Shown here: positions 9,388 through 16,984 of the stretch, piece by piece
Position numbering within the stretch: position 1 is the stretch's first letter
How the letters are laid out: each line of letters starts with the position of its first letter
DNA from: Candidatus Thorarchaeota archaeon
GTDB lineage: Archaea > Asgardarchaeota > Thorarchaeia > Thorarchaeales > Thorarchaeaceae
Direction: 5' to 3'
DNA: 64,000 nucleotides
NCBI GenBank assembly: GCA_004524445.1
Contig: SDNP01000010.1
Location: 1-64,000 of the forward strand
The notes under the pieces: generated by a model
Seen by the model: the letters and a program-made list of their open reading frames with translations, nothing else
What the model was told of the DNA's origin: nothing
Database searches by the model: none
Program-made: the position numbers and the translations under genes

Positions 9388-10206
9388 TCACGAGCTCCTC
9401 GCTGCCACAGTAATTTGCATTCGCTCATTGAAGATCTGCTTTAGGAATAAGCGTGATGTCATCTCTGCCGCAATCACCTGTCCAAGAAATATCATGACGA
9501 AGATTATGACTTGATACAATGCAGAATAAATCGGGTCCTGTCCCCCAATAATCATCCCTGACATTAACCCGGGAATGCTGACAATGCCGAGTGCAGCATA
9601 TCTATTCAGCATGGGAATAATGCTGGAACTCATGGCGTCTCGGATGGATGTTTCTGATGCCTCATAGGGTGTGGCTCCCAGGGCCAAAGCAGTTTCCAAA
9701 AGGCCTCGTTGCTTCTGAGCATCCGAGTGCATCCGTTCAATAAGAAGGCTGCATAGACTCATACAGTTGCCGATGACCATGCCCCCCATAGGAATGATAT
9801 ACTCACCAATCGGAGGGATTATGCCCATAACGATAGTAAGGGTCATTACCAGCAGTCCGCCAACAAGAATCCCAGGTAGTGCAGCCGTGGCGACTCCGTC
9901 AATCTCATCCAAGTTGTTCCTGGCCGTATACGCTGCTGAAAGGCACATGAATACCAACATGGCATAGATCAATAGGATGTTCTTGATGTCAAAAATCGCT
10001 AACAGAACAGATGCTACTATGACAATCTGAATAGTTCCTCGGAGAGTTCCAATCAAAAGTTTGTCAGTTACGTCAAGCCCCTGCCATCGAGTGATGAAAA
10101 TTAAAACAACAAGCAGGACCATAGCCATGGCATAGGCTTGGAGTCCTTGAATCAGCTGTTCACTGATGGTGATGGGAATTCCGAAAATGTCGAAACTGAA
10201 CTGCAT
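9388..10206 (-). CDS. fetB: ABC transporter permease, FetB (UPF0014) family
   Basis: A 272-residue integral membrane protein with about seven helices. It matches the FetB/YbbM family in size and in conserved blocks: ARNNLDEIDGV, the IPMGGMVIGNCMSL helix, LETALALGATPYEA before the cytosolic loop, and SIPGLMSGMIIGGQDP. E. coli FetAB exports iron. Here it likely forms the membrane part of a metal exporter. The ATG directly follows the TAG stop of the ATPase gene with no gap, so the two are surely one operon and translationally coupled. The gene name rests on family similarity; the transported ion is inferred. Confidence 0.9.
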   Translation of the reverse strand: MQFSFDIFGIPITISEQLIQGLQAYAMAMVLLVVLIFITRWQGLDVTDKLLIGTLRGTIQIVIVASVLLAIFDIKNILLIYAMLVFMCLSAAYTARNNLDEIDGVATAALPGILVGGLLVMTLTIVMGIIPPIGEYIIPMGGMVIGNCMSLCSLLIERMHSDAQKQRGLLETALALGATPYEASETSIRDAMSSSIIPMLNRYAALGIVSIPGLMSGMIIGGQDPIYSALYQVIIFVMIFLGQVIAAEMTSRLFLKQIFNERMQITVAARSS

Positions 10207-10869
10207 CTATTCTTCCTCCTTTGCCTCTAATTCAATAATTCGATTAGTGAATCGCTCGGATTGGGATCGGTTATGAGTGACAATAATCACCCCCATATTG
10301 CGTTCCTCAATGACTTTCTTAATCGACTCTTCAACAACTAGAGTTGACTCTTTGTCCAGTGCTGAAGTTGGTTCATCAAGGAGCAATGCTTTTGGTTCCA
10401 GAATGAGTGCTCTTGCTATCGCAACACGTTGCTTCTCACCGCCAGATAGATTCTGTGCAACTTCGTCAAGATATCGTTTTTTCAAGTCAACTTCCTCAAG
10501 CACACTGACAAGCTTTTCATCACTTGCCTCCTCTTCTCTGATTTTGAGACCCCACTGTAGATTTTCTCTAACTGTGCCCGGAAACATCACTGCCTCTTGT
10601 GGGACCAATATCATGCATCGTCTGAGCTCCTGTGGGTCCCATTCCTTCACATTTTTCCCCAAGAAAAGGACCTCTCCAGATTTAGGAGATTCGAGGTCAA
10701 TAGCAATTCTGAGAATCGTACTCTTCCCCGAGCCAGACGGTCCTGAGATGCCAACGGTTTCATTCTGGTCCACAGTCATGGAAAAGTCTTCCAATACTTT
10801 ACGACCTCCATAACTCATTGAAATGTCATTCATGACTAAAATCGAGTTACTATTCATGCGATTCGCCAT
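10207..10869 (-). CDS. fetA: ABC transporter ATPase, FetA-like
   Basis: A 220-residue nucleotide-binding subunit. Motifs in order: Walker A GPSGSGKST (about 42-50), Q-loop LVPQEAVMFPG, signature LSGGEKQR, Walker B ALLLDEPTSALD, and the H-loop THN. All catalytic residues are intact. It pairs with the FetB-family permease immediately downstream, with no intergenic base. The first ATG (10869) gives an N-terminal stretch of 13 residues before the ILVMNDISMSYGG core; ATG 10857 is an alternative. Divergent from the propeller-protein gene, with about 100 bp of AT-rich promoter region between. The role is energy for metal ion transport, probably iron export. Confidence 0.92.
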   Translation of the reverse strand: MANRMNSNSILVMNDISMSYGGRKVLEDFSMTVDQNETVGISGPSGSGKSTILRIAIDLESPKSGEVLFLGKNVKEWDPQELRRCMILVPQEAVMFPGTVRENLQWGLKIREEEASDEKLVSVLEEVDLKKRYLDEVAQNLSGGEKQRVAIARALILEPKALLLDEPTSALDKESTLVVEESIKKVIEERNMGVIIVTHNRSQSERFTNRIIELEAKEEE

Positions 10870-10968
10870 CCTTCAAGAAAGATTCCAGAAGTCTACTATT
10901 TATTGTTGCTTGTCTCTCAGTCACCGAAAGCTTAACTAGCTGTTTCACTCATTTACAAATCGATATCG

Positions 10969-11961
10969 ATGGCTGGACTTGTTGTGAGAGAGGATAATGG
11001 GAATCTGAAGTGGTATCCCTTCTTTAAACAGGGAACAAAACACACATTCTATACTTCTAAGGAATACGGGCACCATCAAACTGGATTCAAGGTTGGAAGA
11101 GGCTTCCATTTCGACAAGTATCTTCCGGGTTATTGGCAGCCTGTACCTGCAAAGGAAGCTCATAGACGAATTGGTGGCGGATCAGACCTGGTTGTTTTAG
11201 ATGATGATGATTTGAAATACTATCGATTCGAGCGCCGCACATTTATGGTGGATGACACAGGTGACAAAGTGGGAAGGGGTTTCAGTAAGGAGTGGGACTA
11301 TTATGTCGCGGAGTGGACAAATAATGGCACATCGGACTTGCTAGTTCGGGATGATGATGGTCATCTCAGGCTTTTTCCTTGGAATGGAGAGGAGTTCAAA
11401 GACCTTGGCGGCGATGAAAAAGTGGGCGATGGATTTCATCAAGACAAGTATCCACACATATTCCCGGGCTACTGGCGTGGCAAGACCCATCCCGATCTAC
11501 TCGTCAGAGAAGAGAATGGTGATTTGTGGCTGTATGCATTTGATGGGAAGACATTCAAAGACCAAGGTAAGCCGAAGAAATTAGGCAGGGGTTTTGATGA
11601 TAGGTTTTCACACTATTTCGTTGACAATTGGATATCTAATGGCACTCCTGATATCATCGTACGAAATGATGATGATGACCTGATACTCTATCCATACGGA
11701 CTATTTGATGAGGATAAAGATTACCATGTATTTGCTGACCCGCCCTACAAGAGGGTTGGAAGAGGCTTCAAGCAGGACTGGAAGTATGTAGTTGGCCATT
11801 GGGAAAAGCCCTCTACACCGTCTCTCTTGGTTTGTGATGATAATAATAAAATGAGATTCTATCCTTTTGGACAGAATGGTTTCATAGACTTGGAAAACGA
11901 TGAAAAGTATGTTGGAGAGGGGTGGGATTTCACACATTTCTGGGACTTCTACCCGCTCTAG
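10969..11961 (+). CDS. Six-repeat FG-GAP/VCBS-like beta-propeller protein without signal peptide
   Basis: A 330-residue protein built from six imperfect units of about 50 residues. Each unit holds a strand such as DLLVRDDDGHLRLFPW followed by KVGRGF and a GYW-type turn. The cores occur near residues 3, 72, 125, 180, 232 and 283. The pattern resembles FG-GAP or VCBS propeller repeats, with Asp-rich DDDG loops that may bind Ca2+. Unlike most such proteins it has no signal peptide or membrane anchor: the first blade begins at residue 3. It is therefore either cytosolic or exported by an unrecognised route. The gene stands alone, with the FetAB operon divergent. Ligand and role unknown. Confidence 0.82.
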   Translation: MAGLVVREDNGNLKWYPFFKQGTKHTFYTSKEYGHHQTGFKVGRGFHFDKYLPGYWQPVPAKEAHRRIGGGSDLVVLDDDDLKYYRFERRTFMVDDTGDKVGRGFSKEWDYYVAEWTNNGTSDLLVRDDDGHLRLFPWNGEEFKDLGGDEKVGDGFHQDKYPHIFPGYWRGKTHPDLLVREENGDLWLYAFDGKTFKDQGKPKKLGRGFDDRFSHYFVDNWISNGTPDIIVRNDDDDLILYPYGLFDEDKDYHVFADPPYKRVGRGFKQDWKYVVGHWEKPSTPSLLVCDDNNKMRFYPFGQNGFIDLENDEKYVGEGWDFTHFWDFYPL

Positions 11962-12066
11962 AATAACAATGGACCATAGAAGACCGAATAACCAAATCAT
12001 AGATGCGGCATCTGCAATTTGTAGATAGTAATAGTATTAAGTACCGATTCTCAGGCGACTTGATTA

Positions 12067-12855
12067 GTGGTGGGCAACTTGAGCACAACTGAAATCGATC
12101 CCAAAGAAGAAAAGATGACACTTCTTCCCACGAACTCACAAACCAAGATACTCGCGGTGGGGGTCATGTTGGCCGCAGTCTATGCGGTGGGAAATTTGAT
12201 AGCGATTAGCGGTTTCATAGGAGCTTCTGGTGTGGTTGCATCAATCAGTCTTGCAATTGTTATAGCACCGCTTTTTGGAATACTCCTTGGACCATTTAGA
12301 GGTGCAAGCTTCGGATTGATAGCAGGATTTCTGGGCGCATACATATCTACATTCGTTGCAGGAGTGAGTTTAGTTGTTCCCACAGTAATTTTTGGACCAG
12401 CTGTGTCTGGTTTTTTGACCGGACTCTGTACAAGACGTAAGAAATCCCTCCTTCCCGGTCCCCTTTTGACGGCAATCTATCTTAGTTTGATTATAGCGCT
12501 GTATCTCATTCCTAACGCAAGTGCTTGGTGGTTCATTTTGCCCTATGCACTAGCGGTGGTCGTTTCTCTAGTACTGCAGTTGACGGACATTCGATTCAAT
12601 CCTAACAAGCAGGGACTGATGAAGTATGCGCAGCTCATTCCATTGACCTACATTGGAACAATGACTGACTTTTCATTGATGACCGTGGGAGCTGTGTATA
12701 TTCTGAATATCCCTGCAATCGTCTTTGGAACCATAATATTTCCCGCAATGATACTAGAACGAACCATATCGACAATCGGAAGTGCTGTGGTTGCGTCTTT
12801 AGTACTCATCGCATTTCAAGACCTATGGTCTGATTCAGATAGTGGAGTGCAATAG
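12067..12855 (+). CDS. ECF-type S-component-like membrane protein
   Basis: A 262-residue protein with about seven membrane helices beginning near residue 28. The pattern AAVYAVGNL, the small-residue helix IAPLFGILLGPFRGASFGLIAGFLGAY and the VFGPAVSGFLTG helix recall substrate-capture (S) components of energy-coupling-factor vitamin transporters. No T component or ATPase is adjacent, so it would rely on partners elsewhere. The frame opens with GTG 12067; GTG 12070, TTG 12079 and ATG 12115 are also in frame, and I cannot settle the start. The last 21 bases overlap the convergent pyroglutamyl peptidase gene. Substrate unknown; the family call is moderate. Confidence 0.75.
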   Translation: MVGNLSTTEIDPKEEKMTLLPTNSQTKILAVGVMLAAVYAVGNLIAISGFIGASGVVASISLAIVIAPLFGILLGPFRGASFGLIAGFLGAYISTFVAGVSLVVPTVIFGPAVSGFLTGLCTRRKKSLLPGPLLTAIYLSLIIALYLIPNASAWWFILPYALAVVVSLVLQLTDIRFNPNKQGLMKYAQLIPLTYIGTMTDFSLMTVGAVYILNIPAIVFGTIIFPAMILERTISTIGSAVVASLVLIAFQDLWSDSDSGVQ

Positions 12856-13455
12856 AGCATCTAACACCAATTCTATTGCGCGGACTTGCATCTCCAAGGC
12901 CATTGTCGCCAAAGAATAGTTGTTCTTCTCAATAGCTTGCTGCGGTAAGGGTGGTACATGAATAAAAGTAGCCATAGCATCTATCTCGCCTTTCGTTATC
13001 CAACTCATAACATTGAAGAAAAGCCAATTGCATCCATATGTGCCTGCGTGATAACTGATAGTGGCAGGTATGTCGTTTTCACGTAGAATATCGACCAGAG
13101 GGTGTGGGTCTATGTTAGAAAAATATGCAGCATCGAGCCTTTTGTCTATGATATCTGAACCGGGCTTATTTCCATAATTATCCTCGCGATCAGTGTTTAG
13201 GACATTTATTCCCATGCGTTCTATTGTTATGGAAGGTCTATTTGATTGACCTAGACTAAGAATAAAATCCGGTTCGTGTTCATCAAGTAGGATGCGAAAC
13301 TTCTCTAGAGCGCTGTTATAGTCCAGTGGAAGAACTATTGAGATGACTTTGGCGTCAGGGATAGATTTGCCCTTGAAAGCCTTAATTATCTCTGCGGACG
13401 GATTCACTGAATAGCCATCGAAAGGCTCGAAACCGGATATCAATATAGTCTTCAT
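12835..13455 (-). CDS. pcp: Pyroglutamyl-peptidase I (pyrrolidone-carboxylate peptidase)
   Basis: A 206-residue cysteine peptidase (family C15) that removes N-terminal pyroglutamate from peptides in the cytosol. The start GFEPFDGYSVNPS is a family hallmark. The catalytic triad is complete: Glu in TIERMGIN (about residue 79), Cys in HAGTYGCNW (about 140) and His in TFIHVPPLP (about 161). Length fits the family. ATG 13455 has a GGGGG stretch upstream (GTAGGGGGCTAG). The 3' end overlaps the convergent S-component-like gene by 21 bp. It probably serves peptide recycling. Confidence 0.95.
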   Translation of the reverse strand: MKTILISGFEPFDGYSVNPSAEIIKAFKGKSIPDAKVISIVLPLDYNSALEKFRILLDEHEPDFILSLGQSNRPSITIERMGINVLNTDREDNYGNKPGSDIIDKRLDAAYFSNIDPHPLVDILRENDIPATISYHAGTYGCNWLFFNVMSWITKGEIDAMATFIHVPPLPQQAIEKNNYSLATMALEMQVRAIELVLDALLHSTI

Positions 13456-13501
13456 GTTCTAGCCCCCTACGTTTCTATGAGTCATAAAGACTTGGTTCAT
13501 C

Positions 13502-14161
13502 TCACAAGATTATAGATATAATAAACCAGATTCCGAGCGCGACTTGGAAAACACCGATTATCACATTGACCCAGTTGATTCCTCCAGCAATAGCACGTTT
13601 GCTCGCTTCTGAACTGCCAACGGTGAGAAAAGCACCAAAAAGGAAATCTGTAGATATGTGTGTGATGTAAATTAAAACTGCGGCAATTAAGACCGTTCCC
13701 AATCCAACCTGCAACTCAGAAATCAACAAAGTAACATTCGCAAGGCCAATTGCAAACCACCAGAGGAGAAAATAGGGTGAAAAGATACTCACCGTGGCAC
13801 CTTGTGCTGTGGCTCCGAGCATTGTTGCAGCGTTTGTGTCATTTTCATCCATTCCGGATTCTTGGGGTGCACTGTACCGATAGTCTCGCAGGGCCAACAA
13901 GCCAAACAAAATGACAATGAACCCGCCAAATCCAACCATGATATTAATGGCGAAATCACTGAGAGTGAGCGATTGAACACTTAATACAATCGCAGAAACA
14001 ATGCTCAATTCTACGATTGCATGTCCTAACATTGGAAGCATGCCATGTAGTTTTCCTCGTCTACTGGCTTGCATTACCACCGCTGCCGATAGTGGTCCAG
14101 GTGCTAATGCCCCGGTCAGCGACAAGAGAAACCACGCAACAAGGATCTGAAGGACATCCAT
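13502..14161 (-). CDS. LysE/RhtB-family amino acid exporter
   Basis: A 219-residue membrane protein with six predicted helices. The first helix ends with the family motif GALAPGPLSAAVV, corresponding to the conserved GxxxGP-type segment of LysE/RhtB carriers. A short charged loop (ALRDYRYSAPQESGMDEND) separates the N- and C-terminal halves. Members export amino acids or related small metabolites down or against gradients coupled to protons. The substrate is not predictable. ATG 14161. It is divergent from the DUF389 gene with a 143-bp shared upstream region. Confidence 0.88.
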   Translation of the reverse strand: MDVLQILVAWFLLSLTGALAPGPLSAAVVMQASRRGKLHGMLPMLGHAIVELSIVSAIVLSVQSLTLSDFAINIMVGFGGFIVILFGLLALRDYRYSAPQESGMDENDTNAATMLGATAQGATVSIFSPYFLLWWFAIGLANVTLLISELQVGLGTVLIAAVLIYITHISTDFLFGAFLTVGSSEASKRAIAGGINWVNVIIGVFQVALGIWFIISIIL

Positions 14162-14233
14162 TTTGAGCTACCCATCAGCTATCATCCAATAATACGCTCC
14201 AAAAAGGTTAGCGATACTGACAATTGAGAATAT

Positions 14234-14243
14234 GATTTAAATT
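14234..14243 (+). promoter_or_regulatory. TATA-box candidate upstream of the DUF389 gene
   Basis: The AT-only run GATTTAAATTTG lies about 62-71 bp before the ATG at 14305. The spacing would give transcription start near 14268 and a leader of about 35 nt. Inferred from archaeal promoter geometry only. Confidence 0.35.
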
Positions 14244-14304
14244 TGTAATACAATCAGCTACAAAGCACTATCAAGAAACCCTTAATAGCATTGTAAAAAC
14301 TCCC

Positions 14305-15468
14305 ATGACGGAACTGTGGAGCGACAAACAAGTGAAACAGGTACAGATAGTGATTCCGTTCGATAAAACCGAATCCGTATATGAATTTCTTCATGATGTG
14401 TTAGAAGTTAAGAACATTATGAAATTCAATGCAGATAATGCGCATGTACTGCAAGTCAGGGTTTCAGATAGCAAAATCATGAAGACCATTGAAGGTCTTA
14501 AGAGCAGGGGCGTGGGTGTTGAATACGGATACGTTGATGTACTTGATTTGAGTGCATCATTACCTAGGGAAACAACAGAGGCAGACACTATCGAAAGAGC
14601 AGCTTCGATAGCTGTCGAAGGCATCCATGAAAATGTTACAAAACAGGCCTCGTTTAGTTTTGATTTCATGGCACTAGTCATCGTTGCTGCTGTTGTTTCT
14701 GGTGCAGGGCTTATTCAGAACAATGTGGCGTATATCGTCGCCTCCATGGTACTTTCTCCAATGATGGGTCCCATGATGGGCGTCGCCTTGGGATATATTC
14801 TTCGTGACAAAAAGCTGTTCCTCAAGGGGACCAGAAACGAATTGATCGCGCTAGCTCTCTCATTTGGTGTTGGTGCCATCCTAGCGATTTTGCTGCCAAT
14901 TCCTTTCATTAACCCGTATGCACCCGCGCCTTTTGTTGATGTTGTCATAGGCAATTGGGAAGCTGGGATTCTTACTGAAATAACTCGTCGGGGATACATC
15001 TTTACAGCACTTGATGTAGCTGTCGCTATCTTCTCGGGAGCCGCAGTGGCCGTGTCGATAACTAAGGGAGACATGTCCACCCTTGTTGGAGTGGCGATAT
15101 CTGCCGCGCTTATGCCACCAGCTGTCAATGTTGGTCTGATGCTTACTTTGGGACTCGTAACTGGTTCCTCAACAGCCACGACCATTGGATTTTGGTCGCT
15201 AGTGTTGCTCGTCATGAACATCATCTTGATTGATGTTGCAGCAGCAGCGATGTTCCGCATAAAGAAGCTTGGAGGCATGGTAGAAAAATCCGCCGAGTGG
15301 AAAGCAGTTACTACTTACAGAAAGTCTACTGGTAATACCCTATATCATTCAGCCCAATCAACCTCTTCAGAGGAACAGGAGGAGAAGAGAGAAGCTGCAA
15401 TGTTCAAGCCTGTTGAAACTAGTCAAGCATCAAGTGACGAGGAAAAAAGCAAGCGGGGTTCATCGTGA
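14305..15468 (+). CDS. DUF389-family membrane protein (TIGR00341-like)
   Basis: A 387-residue protein with a cytosolic alpha/beta N-terminal domain (residues 1-90) of ACT-like size, then about six membrane helices. It carries the DUF389 hallmark ASMVLSPMMGPMMGVALG (about residues 147-164) and a repeat-like AISAALMPPAVNVGLML later. The last 70 residues are a polar tail rich in Glu, Ser and Lys. The biochemical role of DUF389 proteins is not established. ATG 14305 lies in a short leader with no clear Shine-Dalgarno site. Stands alone on the plus strand. Confidence 0.9.
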   Translation: MTELWSDKQVKQVQIVIPFDKTESVYEFLHDVLEVKNIMKFNADNAHVLQVRVSDSKIMKTIEGLKSRGVGVEYGYVDVLDLSASLPRETTEADTIERAASIAVEGIHENVTKQASFSFDFMALVIVAAVVSGAGLIQNNVAYIVASMVLSPMMGPMMGVALGYILRDKKLFLKGTRNELIALALSFGVGAILAILLPIPFINPYAPAPFVDVVIGNWEAGILTEITRRGYIFTALDVAVAIFSGAAVAVSITKGDMSTLVGVAISAALMPPAVNVGLMLTLGLVTGSSTATTIGFWSLVLLVMNIILIDVAAAAMFRIKKLGGMVEKSAEWKAVTTYRKSTGNTLYHSAQSTSSEEQEEKREAAMFKPVETSQASSDEEKSKRGSS

Positions 15469-15652
15469 TTGATTTCCTTTTGGAAGGCGATTCTTCCATT
15501 GAAACTAGGTTGAATGTAAGGGCATCATGCATTTGTTAACTGATTCTATACTCAATATGAGAAGCCCGATAAGAATGGGGCTATAGCTAAGAGAGTAAGA
15601 AACAGCCGAAACTCATTATATCTTGAATTGAGAAATCACAAACAGTGAATAT

Positions 15653-15693
15653 TACTAGGTTCTATTAGTATTCTAAGAATGGTTAACCTAGTA
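15653..15693. promoter_or_regulatory. Perfect 9-bp inverted repeat ahead of a small gene
   Basis: TACTAGGTT at 15653-15661 is matched by AACCTAGTA at 15685-15693, with a 23-nt spacer. It ends ten bases before the ATG of the 118-residue gene. It could be a repressor operator covering the start site or a leader hairpin that hides the ribosome site. Confidence 0.4.
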
Positions 15694-15703
15694 ACTCCTT
15701 CAG

Positions 15704-16060
15704 ATGATTAAGATGACCATAAAGGGCGACAAAAACAAGCTTTTCAAGGGATTAACGGAACATGATGTCCTGACATGGGAGGAGGAGAAAATGCGCTATC
15801 AGCGCAAGGTAGGAAGTAAAGTGACGGATCTAGAATTTCTCCGTCATCTCCTTATGGTAGCTTCAAGGCCTGTCATTTCCTCTAAAGAAGGTGTTAAGTC
15901 AGGATTCATAACCGGACAAGGACCGATATACGAGAAAGGAGATACTCTTCTAGCCCAGTACCGAAACAAGCGCGCTGCAGACTACTCATTTGGTTTCGAT
16001 AATATAAGCGAAGCAGAAACACTGACGCAGAAAAAGAAAGAAAATGACTTGACTTCTTGA
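15704..16060 (+). CDS. Conserved-looking small hypothetical protein
   Basis: A 118-residue soluble protein rich in Lys and Glu with no membrane segment and no cysteine. It starts MIKMTIKGDKNKLFKGL and contains a WEEEKMRYQRKVGSKVTDLEFLRHLLM helix region, followed by a glycine-containing SGFITGQGPIYEKGD stretch. I recognise no family. Either ATG 15704 or ATG 15713 may be the start. An inverted repeat lies directly upstream. The coding character (balanced amino acids, ordered helix then strand) supports a real gene. Confidence 0.6.
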   Translation: MIKMTIKGDKNKLFKGLTEHDVLTWEEEKMRYQRKVGSKVTDLEFLRHLLMVASRPVISSKEGVKSGFITGQGPIYEKGDTLLAQYRNKRAADYSFGFDNISEAETLTQKKKENDLTS

Positions 16061-16078
16061 CTGCACCACCCTCAAAGC

Positions 16079-16087
16079 TTTTATACC
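16079..16087 (+). promoter_or_regulatory. TATA-box candidate
   Basis: CAAAGC followed by TTTTATACC resembles an archaeal BRE plus TATA box. It sits 28 bp before the ATG of a short interrupted reading frame at 16115 and would give a nearly leaderless transcript for it. Confidence 0.4.
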
Positions 16088-16114
16088 AATCAGTCCATAG
16101 TACTAGTGTAACTA

Positions 16115-16249
16115 ATGGTCCATAGTTGGAAGGAAAAATACGACCAAAATGTGGACTAACAAGATGATAGAATCCATCGAGAGAAAGGCAATCCTGAAAC
16201 AGCTAAAGAATATTTCCTATGCTTGATGGATAAACTTCGAGCTGAATAG
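16115..16249 (+). pseudogene. Possible broken microprotein gene interrupted by TAA
   Basis: One frame runs 45 codons from ATG 16115 to TAG 16247, with a single in-frame TAA at 16157-16159. The product would read MVHSWKEKYDQNVD, stop, then a helix-like segment containing NPETAKEYFLCLMDKL. A good TATA box precedes it. It may be a decayed gene, or two chance fragments; the evidence is only composition and promoter placement. Confidence 0.25.
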
Positions 16250-16295
16250 ACGGATGATGTCTGATATATAGATGACATACTGGGTGATTTAGAAA

Positions 16296-16973
16296 ATGGG
16301 TAGAGCTGATCGAGACGATTTGGATAAGGTCTTCAAAGCGCTTGGTCATATCACGAGGAGGAGAATTTTGAGACTTCTTGCACAAAACGCAAGATATCCC
16401 TATGAGCTTAGCAAACTCTTAGGAATGCGATCAAGAGTAATAACAAAACATCTAGAATCTCTAAGAGAAGCGGGCATAGTTATCAAGGAGCCTGGAGAAA
16501 GTCAAGTGGGACCCGATAGAACCTATTACAGACTCAATGTTGCATTTGGCTTATCTACGACCATTCTTCCTAATTCCTTTGTTGTCAGATTTCACCCAAC
16601 CAGCGTTCCGGAGGAAGAAAAAACAGCATTACCCGCATCAACAAGAGATATCCGAGTAATCCAAGCTCTGCTAAACCAACTAAAAGATGTCAATGAGAAA
16701 CTCAAGGAAGTCGACAATGAAAGAATCAAATTGGCTGAACGCAGAGGACAAATTATTAGAAACATTGAGAGATTCATGGATAACTGCGAATGGGATTCTC
16801 AACTCTGCCAAAGAATACGTTCGCTAATCAATCCAGTCAAAGCTCGAGAGCCTTCAGAGGATAATGAAACGAAATCAAGGGACCCCTTCAAGGAGGCAAT
16901 CAAATTGTTCGAGGATATTTTGGATTCTAATGAGGATAACGCAGACGGAGAAGTTGAACTAGAAGCTGATTAA
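16296..16973 (+). CDS. ArsR-like winged-helix regulator with C-terminal coiled coil
   Basis: A 225-residue DNA-binding protein. Residues 9-75 form an ArsR/HTH_20-type winged helix: VFKALGHITRRRILRLLAQ, the recognition helix region YELSKLLGMRSRVITKHLESLREAGIV and a wing ending RTYYRLN. Residues 120-160 form a Leu/Lys/Glu coiled coil (LLNQLKDVNEKLKEV) suited to dimerisation. The acidic tail has the pattern seen in many archaeal regulators. No metal-binding Cys cluster is present in the HTH. ATG 16296. It converges on the TPR gene, with 11 bp between stops. Target genes unknown. Confidence 0.88.
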   Translation: MGRADRDDLDKVFKALGHITRRRILRLLAQNARYPYELSKLLGMRSRVITKHLESLREAGIVIKEPGESQVGPDRTYYRLNVAFGLSTTILPNSFVVRFHPTSVPEEEKTALPASTRDIRVIQALLNQLKDVNEKLKEVDNERIKLAERRGQIIRNIERFMDNCEWDSQLCQRIRSLINPVKAREPSEDNETKSRDPFKEAIKLFEDILDSNEDNADGEVELEAD

Positions 16974-16984
16974 GCGCATTGCTG

